From an uncultured Bacilli bacterium (GTDB taxonomy: Bacteria; Bacillota_I; Bacilli_A; RF39; UBA660), in assembly GCA_947631365.1 (NCBI GenBank), contig CANRLB010000005.1, forward strand, positions 1-23,223: a stretch of DNA of 23,223 nucleotides. The letters run 5' to 3'. Below are positions 1-7,004 of this stretch, piece after piece. Numbering within the stretch: position 1 is the first letter of the stretch; every line of letters starts with the position of its first letter. The notes under the pieces are model-generated. The model did not search any database, was not told the origin of the DNA, and saw nothing but the letters and a program-made list of their open reading frames with translations. The position numbers and the translations under genes were made by a program.

Positions 1-1884
1 AAAAGTTATTCATATGAAATGAATAATAGTAAACCAGAAGAAAAAGAAATAGAAAGAAAAGAATTTGCAATATATTTAGAAGAAACACAAAATTCAAGTA
101 AAACAGATAATGATTATACAACAACAGAAAATTATCCATCTCAAGGATATTTACTAAATACAAATAAAACCAAATGTTATGAATATGGTACTAATTCATT
201 AGTACCTAATGCAGTAGAGCAAAGTATATCTAATGGAGTAATAGATGGAAGTATTATAGTAACAAGTCAAAAAAGTATTTACTGTAATATATATTTTGAT
301 AAAGATAGTACACCACCAGAAGTAAAAGAATTTACATTAACAGGAAGTGAAAACGGAACAACATTAAGTGATAAATCAAAATATACCCATACAACAAATG
401 TAACGTATAATGTTACATGGACAAATGATGATGTAGCCCAAATATGTGTAAGTGAGAATAAAGAATGTAATAGTTGGGAACAAATAAATGGAGTAACAAG
501 TAAAAGTGGAAATATAACAGTATCAACACTTGAAGGAGCAAAAACAATATATGTTTATTTAAAAGATAAAGCAAATAATACATCATTAGAAAAATCACAA
601 ACAATAACATTAGATACTAATGCACCATCTATAACATTTGGAAATTCAACAGTAACAGAGAATAGTATAGAAATAGTAGTAACAGTAACAGATACAATAG
701 GAGTACAAGAAATAGCATGTAAAGCAATAAATGGAGAAGATGTTACGAATGGAGAATATGAAGCTAATTCATGTACATTTAGTGGATTAGAATCTGGAAC
801 AGAATATAAAATAACAGGAGAAGCAACGGATGAATCAGGAAGAATGTCTACTCAAACAACAAGTGCTACAACAAAAAAAGCAGGATTTTCACCACTAGAA
901 TTGTTAAATGGTGAAAAAAGCCCACAAGGATTAAATACAGAGAAACAATTAGGAGGTATGTACAGATTTGTTGGAGGGTGTAATGCAACAAATGGTGGAT
1001 GTGATGGGAAGGTAGATAACTTCATATGTTTTGGATATGATAATCCATCAGATTGTGTAAAAACGGATGAAGACGGAACAATAAATTTAGATAATGATTA
1101 TATATATAGAATAATAGGAATAACAGAAGAAGGCCAGATGAAGCTGATTAAAAATACAGCACTTACGGAAACGGGGGGCGGGCCTGGCTTCCGCTGGTAT
1201 AGCAGTGACAGCTGGCCCTGGGATTATAGTGATATTTTTAAAAGGCTCAACGGAACTATGAATGGTTCCAAAGTTGGACCCCAAGGAAATACCAACTTGT
1301 TTATTGATAGTACAACAAGTAGTGTTCAATATATAAAAACAAAAGGCGATACTACTTGGTACAATAAAATAGATAGTGGACATGAATGGTTGACTGGAGT
1401 GATTAGCCAGTGGAGTGCAGTGGGATATAACGCGGATGGAATATATGAGATAGAATCAGGGCAAAAGGCATCGCCACAATGTTACGGGTGCGAAGATTAT
1501 GCCTGGTTTAGAAAGGTGGAAGCTGCTGTAGGACTTATGTATATGAGCGATTATTGGTTCTCGTATTCGGAGGACGGTGTTAGATTTGACTGTTTAAATA
1601 GTGTGTCTGGGTGTGTAAATAGTTGGCTACACGAGAAAAATTGTGGTAAAAGTATCTCGCCTCACCATGAGTGGTTGATGACAAAGTTCTTTGCTGAAGA
1701 TTCCGACGATTTTGGAATTTGGACTATAAGGGCAGATGGGAGTACAGATTGGTATTCTGCGACTTGGAACCTGGAGGTAAGGCCGACCTTCTATCTTCTC
1801 CCGACAGTAAATATTGTGAATGGTGATGGAACTAGTAGTAATCCATTTATAATAGAAAATAAACCCGAGAAGGAAAACTCGTAA
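1..1884 (+). CDS. Surface protein with Ig/FN3-like modules and Trp/Tyr-rich C-terminal domain (5' partial)
   Basis: The frame is open to the first base of the window with no stop before the first Met codon at 19, and no signal peptide or Shine-Dalgarno sequence is visible, so this is probably the 3' part of a longer gene. Counting from that Met, residues about 94-202 and 203-290 look like two Ig/FN3-type modules (TPPEV opening, TDxxG and AxDxxGR turns). Residues about 291-600 form a domain with the patterns GGMYRFVG, YRIIGIT, GQMKLI, VGLMYMSDY, EWLM and VRPTFYL. I recognise that set as recurring in surface proteins of gut Mollicutes-like bacteria, possibly with a C-type-lectin-like fold. No LPxTG signal or C-terminal membrane segment is present. 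Codons in the first 1100 bases favour A in third position, unlike most genes here, and about 1140-1800 is strongly GC-enriched. Function is unknown; adhesion or ligand binding is inference. Confidence 0.7.
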   Translation, partial: KSYSYEMNNSKPEEKEIERKEFAIYLEETQNSSKTDNDYTTTENYPSQGYLLNTNKTKCYEYGTNSLVPNAVEQSISNGVIDGSIIVTSQKSIYCNIYFDKDSTPPEVKEFTLTGSENGTTLSDKSKYTHTTNVTYNVTWTNDDVAQICVSENKECNSWEQINGVTSKSGNITVSTLEGAKTIYVYLKDKANNTSLEKSQTITLDTNAPSITFGNSTVTENSIEIVVTVTDTIGVQEIACKAINGEDVTNGEYEANSCTFSGLESGTEYKITGEATDESGRMSTQTTSATTKKAGFSPLELLNGEKSPQGLNTEKQLGGMYRFVGGCNATNGGCDGKVDNFICFGYDNPSDCVKTDEDGTINLDNDYIYRIIGITEEGQMKLIKNTALTETGGGPGFRWYSSDSWPWDYSDIFKRLNGTMNGSKVGPQGNTNLFIDSTTSSVQYIKTKGDTTWYNKIDSGHEWLTGVISQWSAVGYNADGIYEIESGQKASPQCYGCEDYAWFRKVEAAVGLMYMSDYWFSYSEDGVRFDCLNSVSGCVNSWLHEKNCGKSISPHHEWLMTKFFAEDSDDFGIWTIRADGSTDWYSATWNLEVRPTFYLLPTVNIVNGDGTSSNPFIIENKPEKENS

Positions 1885-1907
1885 AAACCTTCATAGACTT
1901 AATCCTG

Positions 1908-1930
1908 GAAGAGAGCAATCTCTTCTTTTT
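1908..1930 (+). terminator. Rho-independent terminator after the surface protein gene
   Basis: A perfect 7-bp stem (GAAGAGA with TCTCTTC) closes a GCAA tetraloop and is followed directly by five T residues. It lies 24 bases after the stop codon and before the gltX promoter, so it separates the two transcription units. Confidence 0.85.
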
Positions 1931-1994
1931 GGTAATAACTTAATAGTTTTCAACAAAATTTCAGATTATTTTTGTGTTAAAAGTAAGTTATCTA

Positions 1995-2003
1995 TGATAA
2001 AAT
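1995..2003 (+). promoter_or_regulatory. Extended -10 promoter for the gltX operon
   Basis: TGATAAAAT matches an extended -10 element (TGn plus TAAAAT). Upstream there is only a weak -35 (TTGTGT at 1972-1977). Initiation near 2010 would give a leader of only about 15 bases, enough for the Shine-Dalgarno sequence alone. That leaves no room for a T-box leader, which aminoacyl-tRNA synthetase genes of Gram-positives often carry. Confidence 0.5.
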
Positions 2004-2025
2004 ATTATCTGTGAGGAAGTGTTTT

Positions 2026-3444
2026 ATGAAAACAAGAACAAGATTTGCACCTAGTCCAACAGGATTTATGCATATAGGTAATTTAAGAACGGCTATATTT
2101 GAATACTTAGTAGCAAAACATGATAATGGGGATTTTTTACTTCGAATAGAAGATACTGACCAAACAAGAAAAGTTGACGGAGCGATTGACTTTATTTATG
2201 ATACTTTAAAGTTATGTAATATTGAAATAGATGAAGGTCCAAATAATGAAGGAGAATACGGACCATATGTTCAAAGTGAAAGATTAGATATATATAAAAA
2301 ATATGCTTTAGAATTGGTAGAAAAAGGGCATGCATATTTTTGCTTTTGTACAGAAAGTGAACTTGAAGAAATGCGTGAAAAAGCTAATCTTCGTCATAAA
2401 CCATTTTTATATGATGGAAGATGCTCTAAATTAAGTAAAGAGAAAATAGAAGAAAATTTAAAAAATGGTGTTCCTTATGTAATAAGACAAAAAATGCCTA
2501 AAGTTGGAGAAACTATTGTTGAAGATGTCATATATGGAAAAATTAAGATAGATAATAGTATTTTAGATGATCAAATATTACTTAAAAGTGATGGGTTTCC
2601 AACTTATAATTTTGCTAATGTTATTGATGATCATTTAATGGCTATTACTCATGTTATTAGGGGTAAAGAATATTTAGATCAAAGTGCCAAATATAATTTA
2701 TTATATGAAGCATTTGGATGGGAAAAGCCAACATATATTCATGTGCCAATGGTATTAGGTAGTGATGGTAATAAGTTATCTAAGCGTAATGGAGATGCTT
2801 CATTTATGGATTTATATAATGAAGGATTTTTACCTCAAGCAATTGTTAATTATTTAGTATTACTTGGCTGGAGTCCAGAAGAAAATAAAGAAGTATTTAC
2901 AATGGATGAATTAATTAAAGCTTTTAATCCCAAAAGGATTGGTAAATCATCATCTACTTATGATATTAAAAAATTAGAATGGTTTAATCAAAAATATATT
3001 AAAGAATTAAATGATGAAGAATATTTAGCATTTATTAAACCATATTTAACATATGATATTAGTGATAAAAGTGAAGAATGGGTAGATAAATTATTACTTA
3101 TTTATAGAGATCATTTATCTTATGGTAAACAAATAGATGAAATGGTTAAAATATTTTTTGAAGATAGTATTAGTATAAGTAAGGAAAATGAAGAATTTCT
3201 TAAAAGTGATGAAAATATACCTATTGTAATTAAAACTTATCATGATGAATTAGAAAAATTAAATAATTGGGATGTTGATGCAATTGCAGAGGTTATCAAT
3301 ATTGTTAAAGAAAAAACAGGAGTTAAAGGTAAACTATTATATATGCCAATTAGAATTAAAATAAGTGGTGTAGAACATGGGCCAGAACTTCCTGATGAAA
3401 TTTATTTAATAGGAAGAGAAAAAGTATTAGATAGATTAAAATAG
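2026..3444 (+). CDS. gltX: Glutamyl-tRNA synthetase
   Basis: Class I aminoacyl-tRNA synthetase that charges tRNA with glutamate in the cytoplasm. In many low-GC Gram-positives the enzyme also glutamylates tRNA-Gln for the amidotransferase route; specificity cannot be read from the sequence. The Rossmann-fold signature FAPSPTGFMHIGN (HIGH-type motif at residues 16-19) and KLSKR (250-254, KMSKS-type) are intact, and 472 residues is normal for a bacterial GluRS. A GTG lies in frame at 2011 but is part of the Shine-Dalgarno region (GAGGAAG); ATG 2026 has the correct 6-base spacing, so it is taken as the start. First gene of a three-gene unit with cysS and a metallopeptidase. gltX-cysS adjacency resembles Bacillus, but cysE and mrnC, normally nearby there, are absent. 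Confidence 0.97.
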   Translation: MKTRTRFAPSPTGFMHIGNLRTAIFEYLVAKHDNGDFLLRIEDTDQTRKVDGAIDFIYDTLKLCNIEIDEGPNNEGEYGPYVQSERLDIYKKYALELVEKGHAYFCFCTESELEEMREKANLRHKPFLYDGRCSKLSKEKIEENLKNGVPYVIRQKMPKVGETIVEDVIYGKIKIDNSILDDQILLKSDGFPTYNFANVIDDHLMAITHVIRGKEYLDQSAKYNLLYEAFGWEKPTYIHVPMVLGSDGNKLSKRNGDASFMDLYNEGFLPQAIVNYLVLLGWSPEENKEVFTMDELIKAFNPKRIGKSSSTYDIKKLEWFNQKYIKELNDEEYLAFIKPYLTYDISDKSEEWVDKLLLIYRDHLSYGKQIDEMVKIFFEDSISISKENEEFLKSDENIPIVIKTYHDELEKLNNWDVDAIAEVINIVKEKTGVKGKLLYMPIRIKISGVEHGPELPDEIYLIGREKVLDRLK

Positions 3445-3457
3445 AAAAGAGGTTTTT

Positions 3458-4843
3458 ATGCATTTATATAATACAGAAACCAGAAAAATAGAAGAATTTA
3501 TTCCTTGGCATGAAGATGTTGTAACTATGTATACCTGTGGACCCACAGTTTATCATTATGCCCATATAGGAAACTTAAGAACATATATTACGGAAGATAT
3601 ATTAGAAAAGTCTTTAACTTATTTAGGATACAATGTTAAAAGATGTATGAATATAACAGATGTAGGGCATTTATCAAGTGATGCTGATACAGGCGATGAT
3701 AAAATGGTTAAAAGTGCTAAAAATGAGCATAAAACTGTTTTAGAAATTGCTAAATTTTATACTGAAGCTTTTTTTAAAGATTTAGAGTATTTAAATATAA
3801 AAAAGCCAGAAATTATTAGTCCTGCAACGGAAAATATAGATGAATATATAAAAATAATTAATAAATTACTCCAAGATGGTTATGCTTATAAATCTGGAGG
3901 AAATATTTATTTTGATACTTCTAAATTGACAAAGTATTATAAATTAACTAATCAAGAAGAAGAAGATTTAATTGAGGGTGTAAGAGATACTGTTTCCGTT
4001 GATGAAAATAAAAAAAATAAAACTGATTTTGTTTTATGGTTTACAAAAAGTAAATTTGATAGTCAAGAATTAAAATGGGATAGTCCTTTTGGTATAGGTT
4101 ATCCGGGGTGGCATATTGAATGCTCGGGAATTAGTTTAAAATATTTAGGTGAATATTTAGATATTCATTGTGGTGGTGTTGATAATATTTTTCCTCATCA
4201 TACTAATGAAATAGCTCAATCTGAAAGTTATTTAGGTCATAAGTGGTGTAAGTATTGGGTTCATGGTGAACATTTAAATGATGCGTCTGGTAAGATGAGT
4301 AAAAGTAAGGGTGAAACTTTAACTATTAGTACTTTAATGGAAAAAGGTTATAATCCTTTAAGTTATCGTTTTATGTGTTTACAAAGTCATTATCGTAAAC
4401 AATTAACTTTTAGTTATGATTCACTAGATGGAGCAGAAAATGCTTATAAAAAATTAAAAAATAAAGTTTTAAGTTTAGATAATAATGGTGATATTGATCT
4501 AAAAGTATATGAAAAATTTAATGAAGAATTTAAAAATACTTTAAATGATGATTTAAATACCGCGAATAGTTTAAGTATTATTTATGATGTTTTAAAAGAT
4601 AATACTAATGACGCTACTAAATATAAGTTAATTAATGATTTTGATCAAGTATTAGGGTTAGATTTAACTAAAAAAGAAGAATTAACTATTGATGAAGATT
4701 ATATTATGGAAAAAATTAAAGAAAGAAATGAAGCTAAATTAAATAAAAATTACACTTTAGCTGATCAAATAAGAAATGATTTAGAAAAAGAGGGTATAAT
4801 ATTAAAAGATACCCGCGAAGGAACAATTTTTGAGGTGAAATAA
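3458..4843 (+). CDS. cysS: Cysteinyl-tRNA synthetase
   Basis: Class I aminoacyl-tRNA synthetase that charges tRNA-Cys. Visible motifs: YTCGPTVY with the first zinc-ligand Cys27, HIGN at 36-39, HIECS with Cys222, FPHHTNE with His247 and Glu251, and KMSKS at 279-283. The spacings among Cys222, His247 and Glu251 match the known CysRS zinc site, so the enzyme should be active. The 461-residue length is normal. ATG 3458 follows an AAAGAGG Shine-Dalgarno sequence, 13 bases after the gltX stop. The stop codon overlaps the next gene's start (TAATG), which points to translational coupling with the downstream peptidase gene. An active CysRS fits a region that also encodes unusually Cys-rich secreted proteins, but this is a housekeeping gene and needs no such explanation. 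Confidence 0.97.
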   Translation: MHLYNTETRKIEEFIPWHEDVVTMYTCGPTVYHYAHIGNLRTYITEDILEKSLTYLGYNVKRCMNITDVGHLSSDADTGDDKMVKSAKNEHKTVLEIAKFYTEAFFKDLEYLNIKKPEIISPATENIDEYIKIINKLLQDGYAYKSGGNIYFDTSKLTKYYKLTNQEEEDLIEGVRDTVSVDENKKNKTDFVLWFTKSKFDSQELKWDSPFGIGYPGWHIECSGISLKYLGEYLDIHCGGVDNIFPHHTNEIAQSESYLGHKWCKYWVHGEHLNDASGKMSKSKGETLTISTLMEKGYNPLSYRFMCLQSHYRKQLTFSYDSLDGAENAYKKLKNKVLSLDNNGDIDLKVYEKFNEEFKNTLNDDLNTANSLSIIYDVLKDNTNDATKYKLINDFDQVLGLDLTKKEELTIDEDYIMEKIKERNEAKLNKNYTLADQIRNDLEKEGIILKDTREGTIFEVK

Positions 4844-5523
4844 TGAATAGTAGTACACTTAATATTTTATTATATATAATAATTATAATTATACCAGTTC
4901 TTGCTCAATTAGGAATATCTATCAATTATGGAAAATATAAAAAAGTTGAAAATAAAAAAGGCTTATCAGGATTTGATGTAGCTAAAAAAATATTAGAGGC
5001 TAATGGTTTAGATAATATTTATGTTGTTGAGACTAGTGGTAATTTAACTGATCATTATGATCCCTCGAGAAAAGTAGTGAAGCTTTCTAAAGATATTTTT
5101 CATGGTAATAGTATTGCTTCTCTTTCTGTAGCGGCCCATGAATGTGGACATGCCATTCAAGATAAAGAAAATTATACATTTATGCGAATTAGAAGTTTTT
5201 TAGTTCCTATTGTTAACTTTACATCTAGTTTTGCTTGGATAGTTATTTTAATAGGTTTATTTGCCGAATACTTTAATTTATTTATATTTGGAATTGGTTT
5301 AATTACTATTGGCTTATTATTTCAGTTAATAACTCTACCTGTAGAATTTAATGCAAGTCATCGAGCTAAAAAAGAATTGATTAGATTAAAATTAATTGAT
5401 AACGAAGAGGAAAGTGGGATACGAAAAGTTTTATTTGCAGCAGCGATGACTTATGTTGCTTCCGTCTTAACATCAATTTTAGAAATAGTTCGGTTATTTG
5501 TATTATTTAACGATCGAAATTAA
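4843..5523 (+). CDS. YugP-like membrane zinc metallopeptidase
   Basis: Putative neutral zinc metallopeptidase of the YugP family (Pfam Zn_peptidase_2 by recognition). The zinc-binding helix AAHECGHAIQ carries HExxH at residues 99-103. An N-terminal membrane segment (about 5-24) and hydrophobic stretches at about 120-165 and 200-222 make it an integral membrane protein, and 226 residues is the usual family length. The substrate is unknown in the family. Its ATG overlaps the cysS stop by one base, so it is probably made by coupled translation, and a strong terminator follows directly after the stop. Its place behind two synthetase genes says little about its job. Confidence 0.85.
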   Translation: MNSSTLNILLYIIIIIIPVLAQLGISINYGKYKKVENKKGLSGFDVAKKILEANGLDNIYVVETSGNLTDHYDPSRKVVKLSKDIFHGNSIASLSVAAHECGHAIQDKENYTFMRIRSFLVPIVNFTSSFAWIVILIGLFAEYFNLFIFGIGLITIGLLFQLITLPVEFNASHRAKKELIRLKLIDNEEESGIRKVLFAAAMTYVASVLTSILEIVRLFVLFNDRN

Positions 5524-5554
5524 TTTGTTTCTGAAACCGAAACAAATTTTTTTT
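5522..5554 (+). terminator. Rho-independent terminator of the gltX-cysS-peptidase operon
   Basis: A perfect 10-bp stem (5522-5531 with 5539-5548) with a 7-base loop TGAAACC runs into an eight-T tract (5547-5554). The stem begins inside the stop codon of the peptidase gene. Confidence 0.9.
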
Positions 5555-5660
5555 GCTTTAATAATGAAAATTTTGTGAAAAAAAAAGGAAATTCATAAAA
5601 AAACGCAATATATATTATTAGAAGGAGAAAAATATTTAACTTCGAAGAAAGGAGGAAAAT

Positions 5661-6503
5661 TTGTTATCATCGGCGGAAAAAATGCTTACTAACGATCTAA
5701 CTTTTAAATATGTATTTTCTAAGAATAAAGTATTAGAAGATTTTATAAAAAGCTTTTTTGATTATATGAAAATTGATATAAACGTTTTAATTAAAGATGT
5801 AATACCTGAATCATATATTTATGCTAATAATAAAAGATATAAAAGTTTTTTTGGGGATTTAGTAGTAACTCTTAGTGATACTAAAACATTATCAATTGAA
5901 ATGTATAGTAATAAGTTTAATAAAGAAAATTATAATAAAAGTTTGGCATACGCTTGTAGGCTTTATAGTAATCAAGATATAAAAAAGAAGTATAAAGATT
6001 TTAGTCAAGTTATAAGTCTTAATTTGATCGAAGGAAATTATAAAAAAATTAATAATCAATTAGTTAATACTTATCTTTATAAAAATAAAGATAATAATCA
6101 AGAAATAGATGATAATATAATTATCTATTTAATAAGATATGATTTAGTTGATAAAATCATTTATAACAAGAATGAGGCAAGATTTATAACTTATTTAAGA
6201 ATAATTAGGAGTAAAAGTGTGAAAGAAATGAAAAAATATGCGAAAGGAGATAAAAGAATGGAAGAATTAATGAAATATGTTAGAAAATGGAATGAAAAAA
6301 GTAATGAAGAAGGTTTTATGAGATTTAAAAATGAACTTAAAGAAGAGGGGATAAAAGAAGGTATAAAAGAAGGAATTAAGGAAGGTGCTTTAAAAGAAAA
6401 AGAAAAAACAGCTGAGCATCTTTTAATGTATGGCTTTAATAAAGAATTAATAAGTAAGATAACTGGTTTATCCAAAGATAAAATAGATAAATTAAAAATG
6501 TAG
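5661..6503 (+). CDS. Rpn-family PD-(D/E)XK nuclease / putative transposase-like protein
   Basis: Resembles the Rpn (recombination-promoting nuclease, PDDEXK_2) family: an N-terminal TNDLTFKYVF box, a central core, and a charged C-terminal tail ending in a short helix (ELISKITGLSKDKIDKLK). The likely catalytic Asp is D66 (GDLVV) and the following Glu is E80, but the usual ExQ or ExK is ExY here (IEMY), so activity is uncertain. Residues 230-242 repeat GIKE three times, as often seen before the C-terminal helix of this family. The start is TTG at 5661, preceded by AAAGGAGG with 5-base spacing; an in-frame ATG at 5682 is an alternative without a good Shine-Dalgarno sequence. It is a single-gene unit, ending in a hairpin shared with tspO. 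Such genes are often spread in many copies per genome. Confidence 0.75.
   Translation: MLSSAEKMLTNDLTFKYVFSKNKVLEDFIKSFFDYMKIDINVLIKDVIPESYIYANNKRYKSFFGDLVVTLSDTKTLSIEMYSNKFNKENYNKSLAYACRLYSNQDIKKKYKDFSQVISLNLIEGNYKKINNQLVNTYLYKNKDNNQEIDDNIIIYLIRYDLVDKIIYNKNEARFITYLRIIRSKSVKEMKKYAKGDKRMEELMKYVRKWNEKSNEEGFMRFKNELKEEGIKEGIKEGIKEGALKEKEKTAEHLLMYGFNKELISKITGLSKDKIDKLKM
6348..6386 (+). repeat. In-gene tandem repeat encoding GIKE x3
   Basis: Three near-identical 12-base units encode Gly-Ile-Lys-Glu three times, followed by Gly-Ala, in the charged C-terminal tail of the Rpn-like protein. Such units can expand or contract by slippage without breaking the frame. Confidence 0.7.
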
Positions 6504-6521
6504 AAAACTACATTTTTAATT
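6490..6521. terminator. Bidirectional terminator between the Rpn-like gene and tspO
   Basis: A perfect 14-bp stem (6490-6503 with 6508-6521) around an AAAA loop has A-rich and T-rich flanks in both directions. The stop codons of both convergent genes (TAG 6501-6503 on the plus strand, TAA 6518-6516 on the minus strand) lie inside the stem. Confidence 0.85.
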
Positions 6522-6971
6522 GAGAATATAAATTCCAAAAGTTAAGTAAGTGGCAAATATTAACCAAAGAAGATATGGTAAATTTAAATAAAATGAACTT
6601 TTATTTTGAGAATAAAATAGTTTAAGTAAATAAATGACTGATAAAAGCAAAATAACAGTCCAAATACAAGTAAATAAATACCATTTAAATACAAAAAAGA
6701 AGATACTCCATGAAAGATTAATTGCTAAACTAAGATAATATATTTTATCTAGAGTTAGATTATTGTTTTTAGATTTATAAAGAAGAAATGAAAGCCCTAG
6801 TAAAAGATAGATAATTGACCAAGCAATAGGGAAAATGTATCCGGGCGGGGCTAAAAGTGGTTTTATTAAAGTAGAATAATCCATAAAATTAGAAATTAAT
6901 ACGCCAATTAAAGAGCCACATATAAGAGGAAAAAATAAATAAAAAATTTTTTTAATAATATTCAAAAACAT
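6516..6971 (-). CDS. tspO: TspO/MBR family tryptophan-rich sensory protein
   Basis: Small five-helix membrane protein of the TspO/peripheral benzodiazepine receptor family. Family members bind porphyrins and related ligands and act in tetrapyrrole or stress responses. Visible signatures are LAPPGYIFPIAWSIIYLLLG, LAINLSWSIFFF and the closing NLPYLLWLIFATYLTFGIYILN-type helix. Length is about 150 residues, as usual. The start is not certain: the Shine-Dalgarno-like AGGTG abuts the ATG at 6971, whereas a TTG at 6965 sits 6 bases after it and would give 149 residues. No separate promoter is visible. The gene lies directly behind the nagZ-like gene, and its start region is buried in that gene's terminator-like hairpin. 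Confidence 0.88.
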   Translation of the reverse strand: MFLNIIKKIFYLFFPLICGSLIGVLISNFMDYSTLIKPLLAPPGYIFPIAWSIIYLLLGLSFLLYKSKNNNLTLDKIYYLSLAINLSWSIFFFVFKWYLFTCIWTVILLLSVIYLLKLFYSQNKSSFYLNLPYLLWLIFATYLTFGIYILN

Positions 6972-7004
6972 CACCTAGTAGAATATATGCTAGATGATGT
7001 TTTT
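6964..7004 (-). terminator. Terminator/attenuator hairpin between nagZ and tspO
   Basis: Read on the minus strand, a 15-bp stem (7004-6990 with 6978-6964, one G-U wobble) ends in TTTTT. It begins at the stop codon of the nagZ-like gene and covers the AGGTG and ATG of tspO. The wobble pairs only in the minus-strand RNA (C-A on plus), so it is built for this direction. Transcripts that read through would have the tspO ribosome site sequestered. Confidence 0.7.

Noticed and set aside
413..610. Minus-strand open frame of 65 codons inside the surface protein gene
   Set aside because: Low-complexity Leu/Phe/His translation of the complement of A-rich coding DNA, no ribosome site; a shadow.
1087..1383. 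Minus-strand open frame of 98 codons opposite the GC-rich island
   Set aside because: No Shine-Dalgarno sequence, no recognisable protein; arises because the island has few stops on the other strand.
1135..1810. Firm call of a diversity-generating retroelement variable region
   Set aside because: No reverse transcriptase, template repeat or IMH-like element is in the window; kept only as one hypothesis for the GC island.
1931..2025. Possible T-box leader before gltX
   Set aside because: Only about 95 bases lie between the terminator and the start, the promoter sits close to the gene, and no T-box sequence or antiterminator is visible.
6191..6538. Minus-strand frame of 115 codons over the Rpn-like gene end
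   Set aside because: Runs through the terminator hairpin and mirrors the GIKE repeat as Phe-Ile-Pro-Ser repeats; a shadow.
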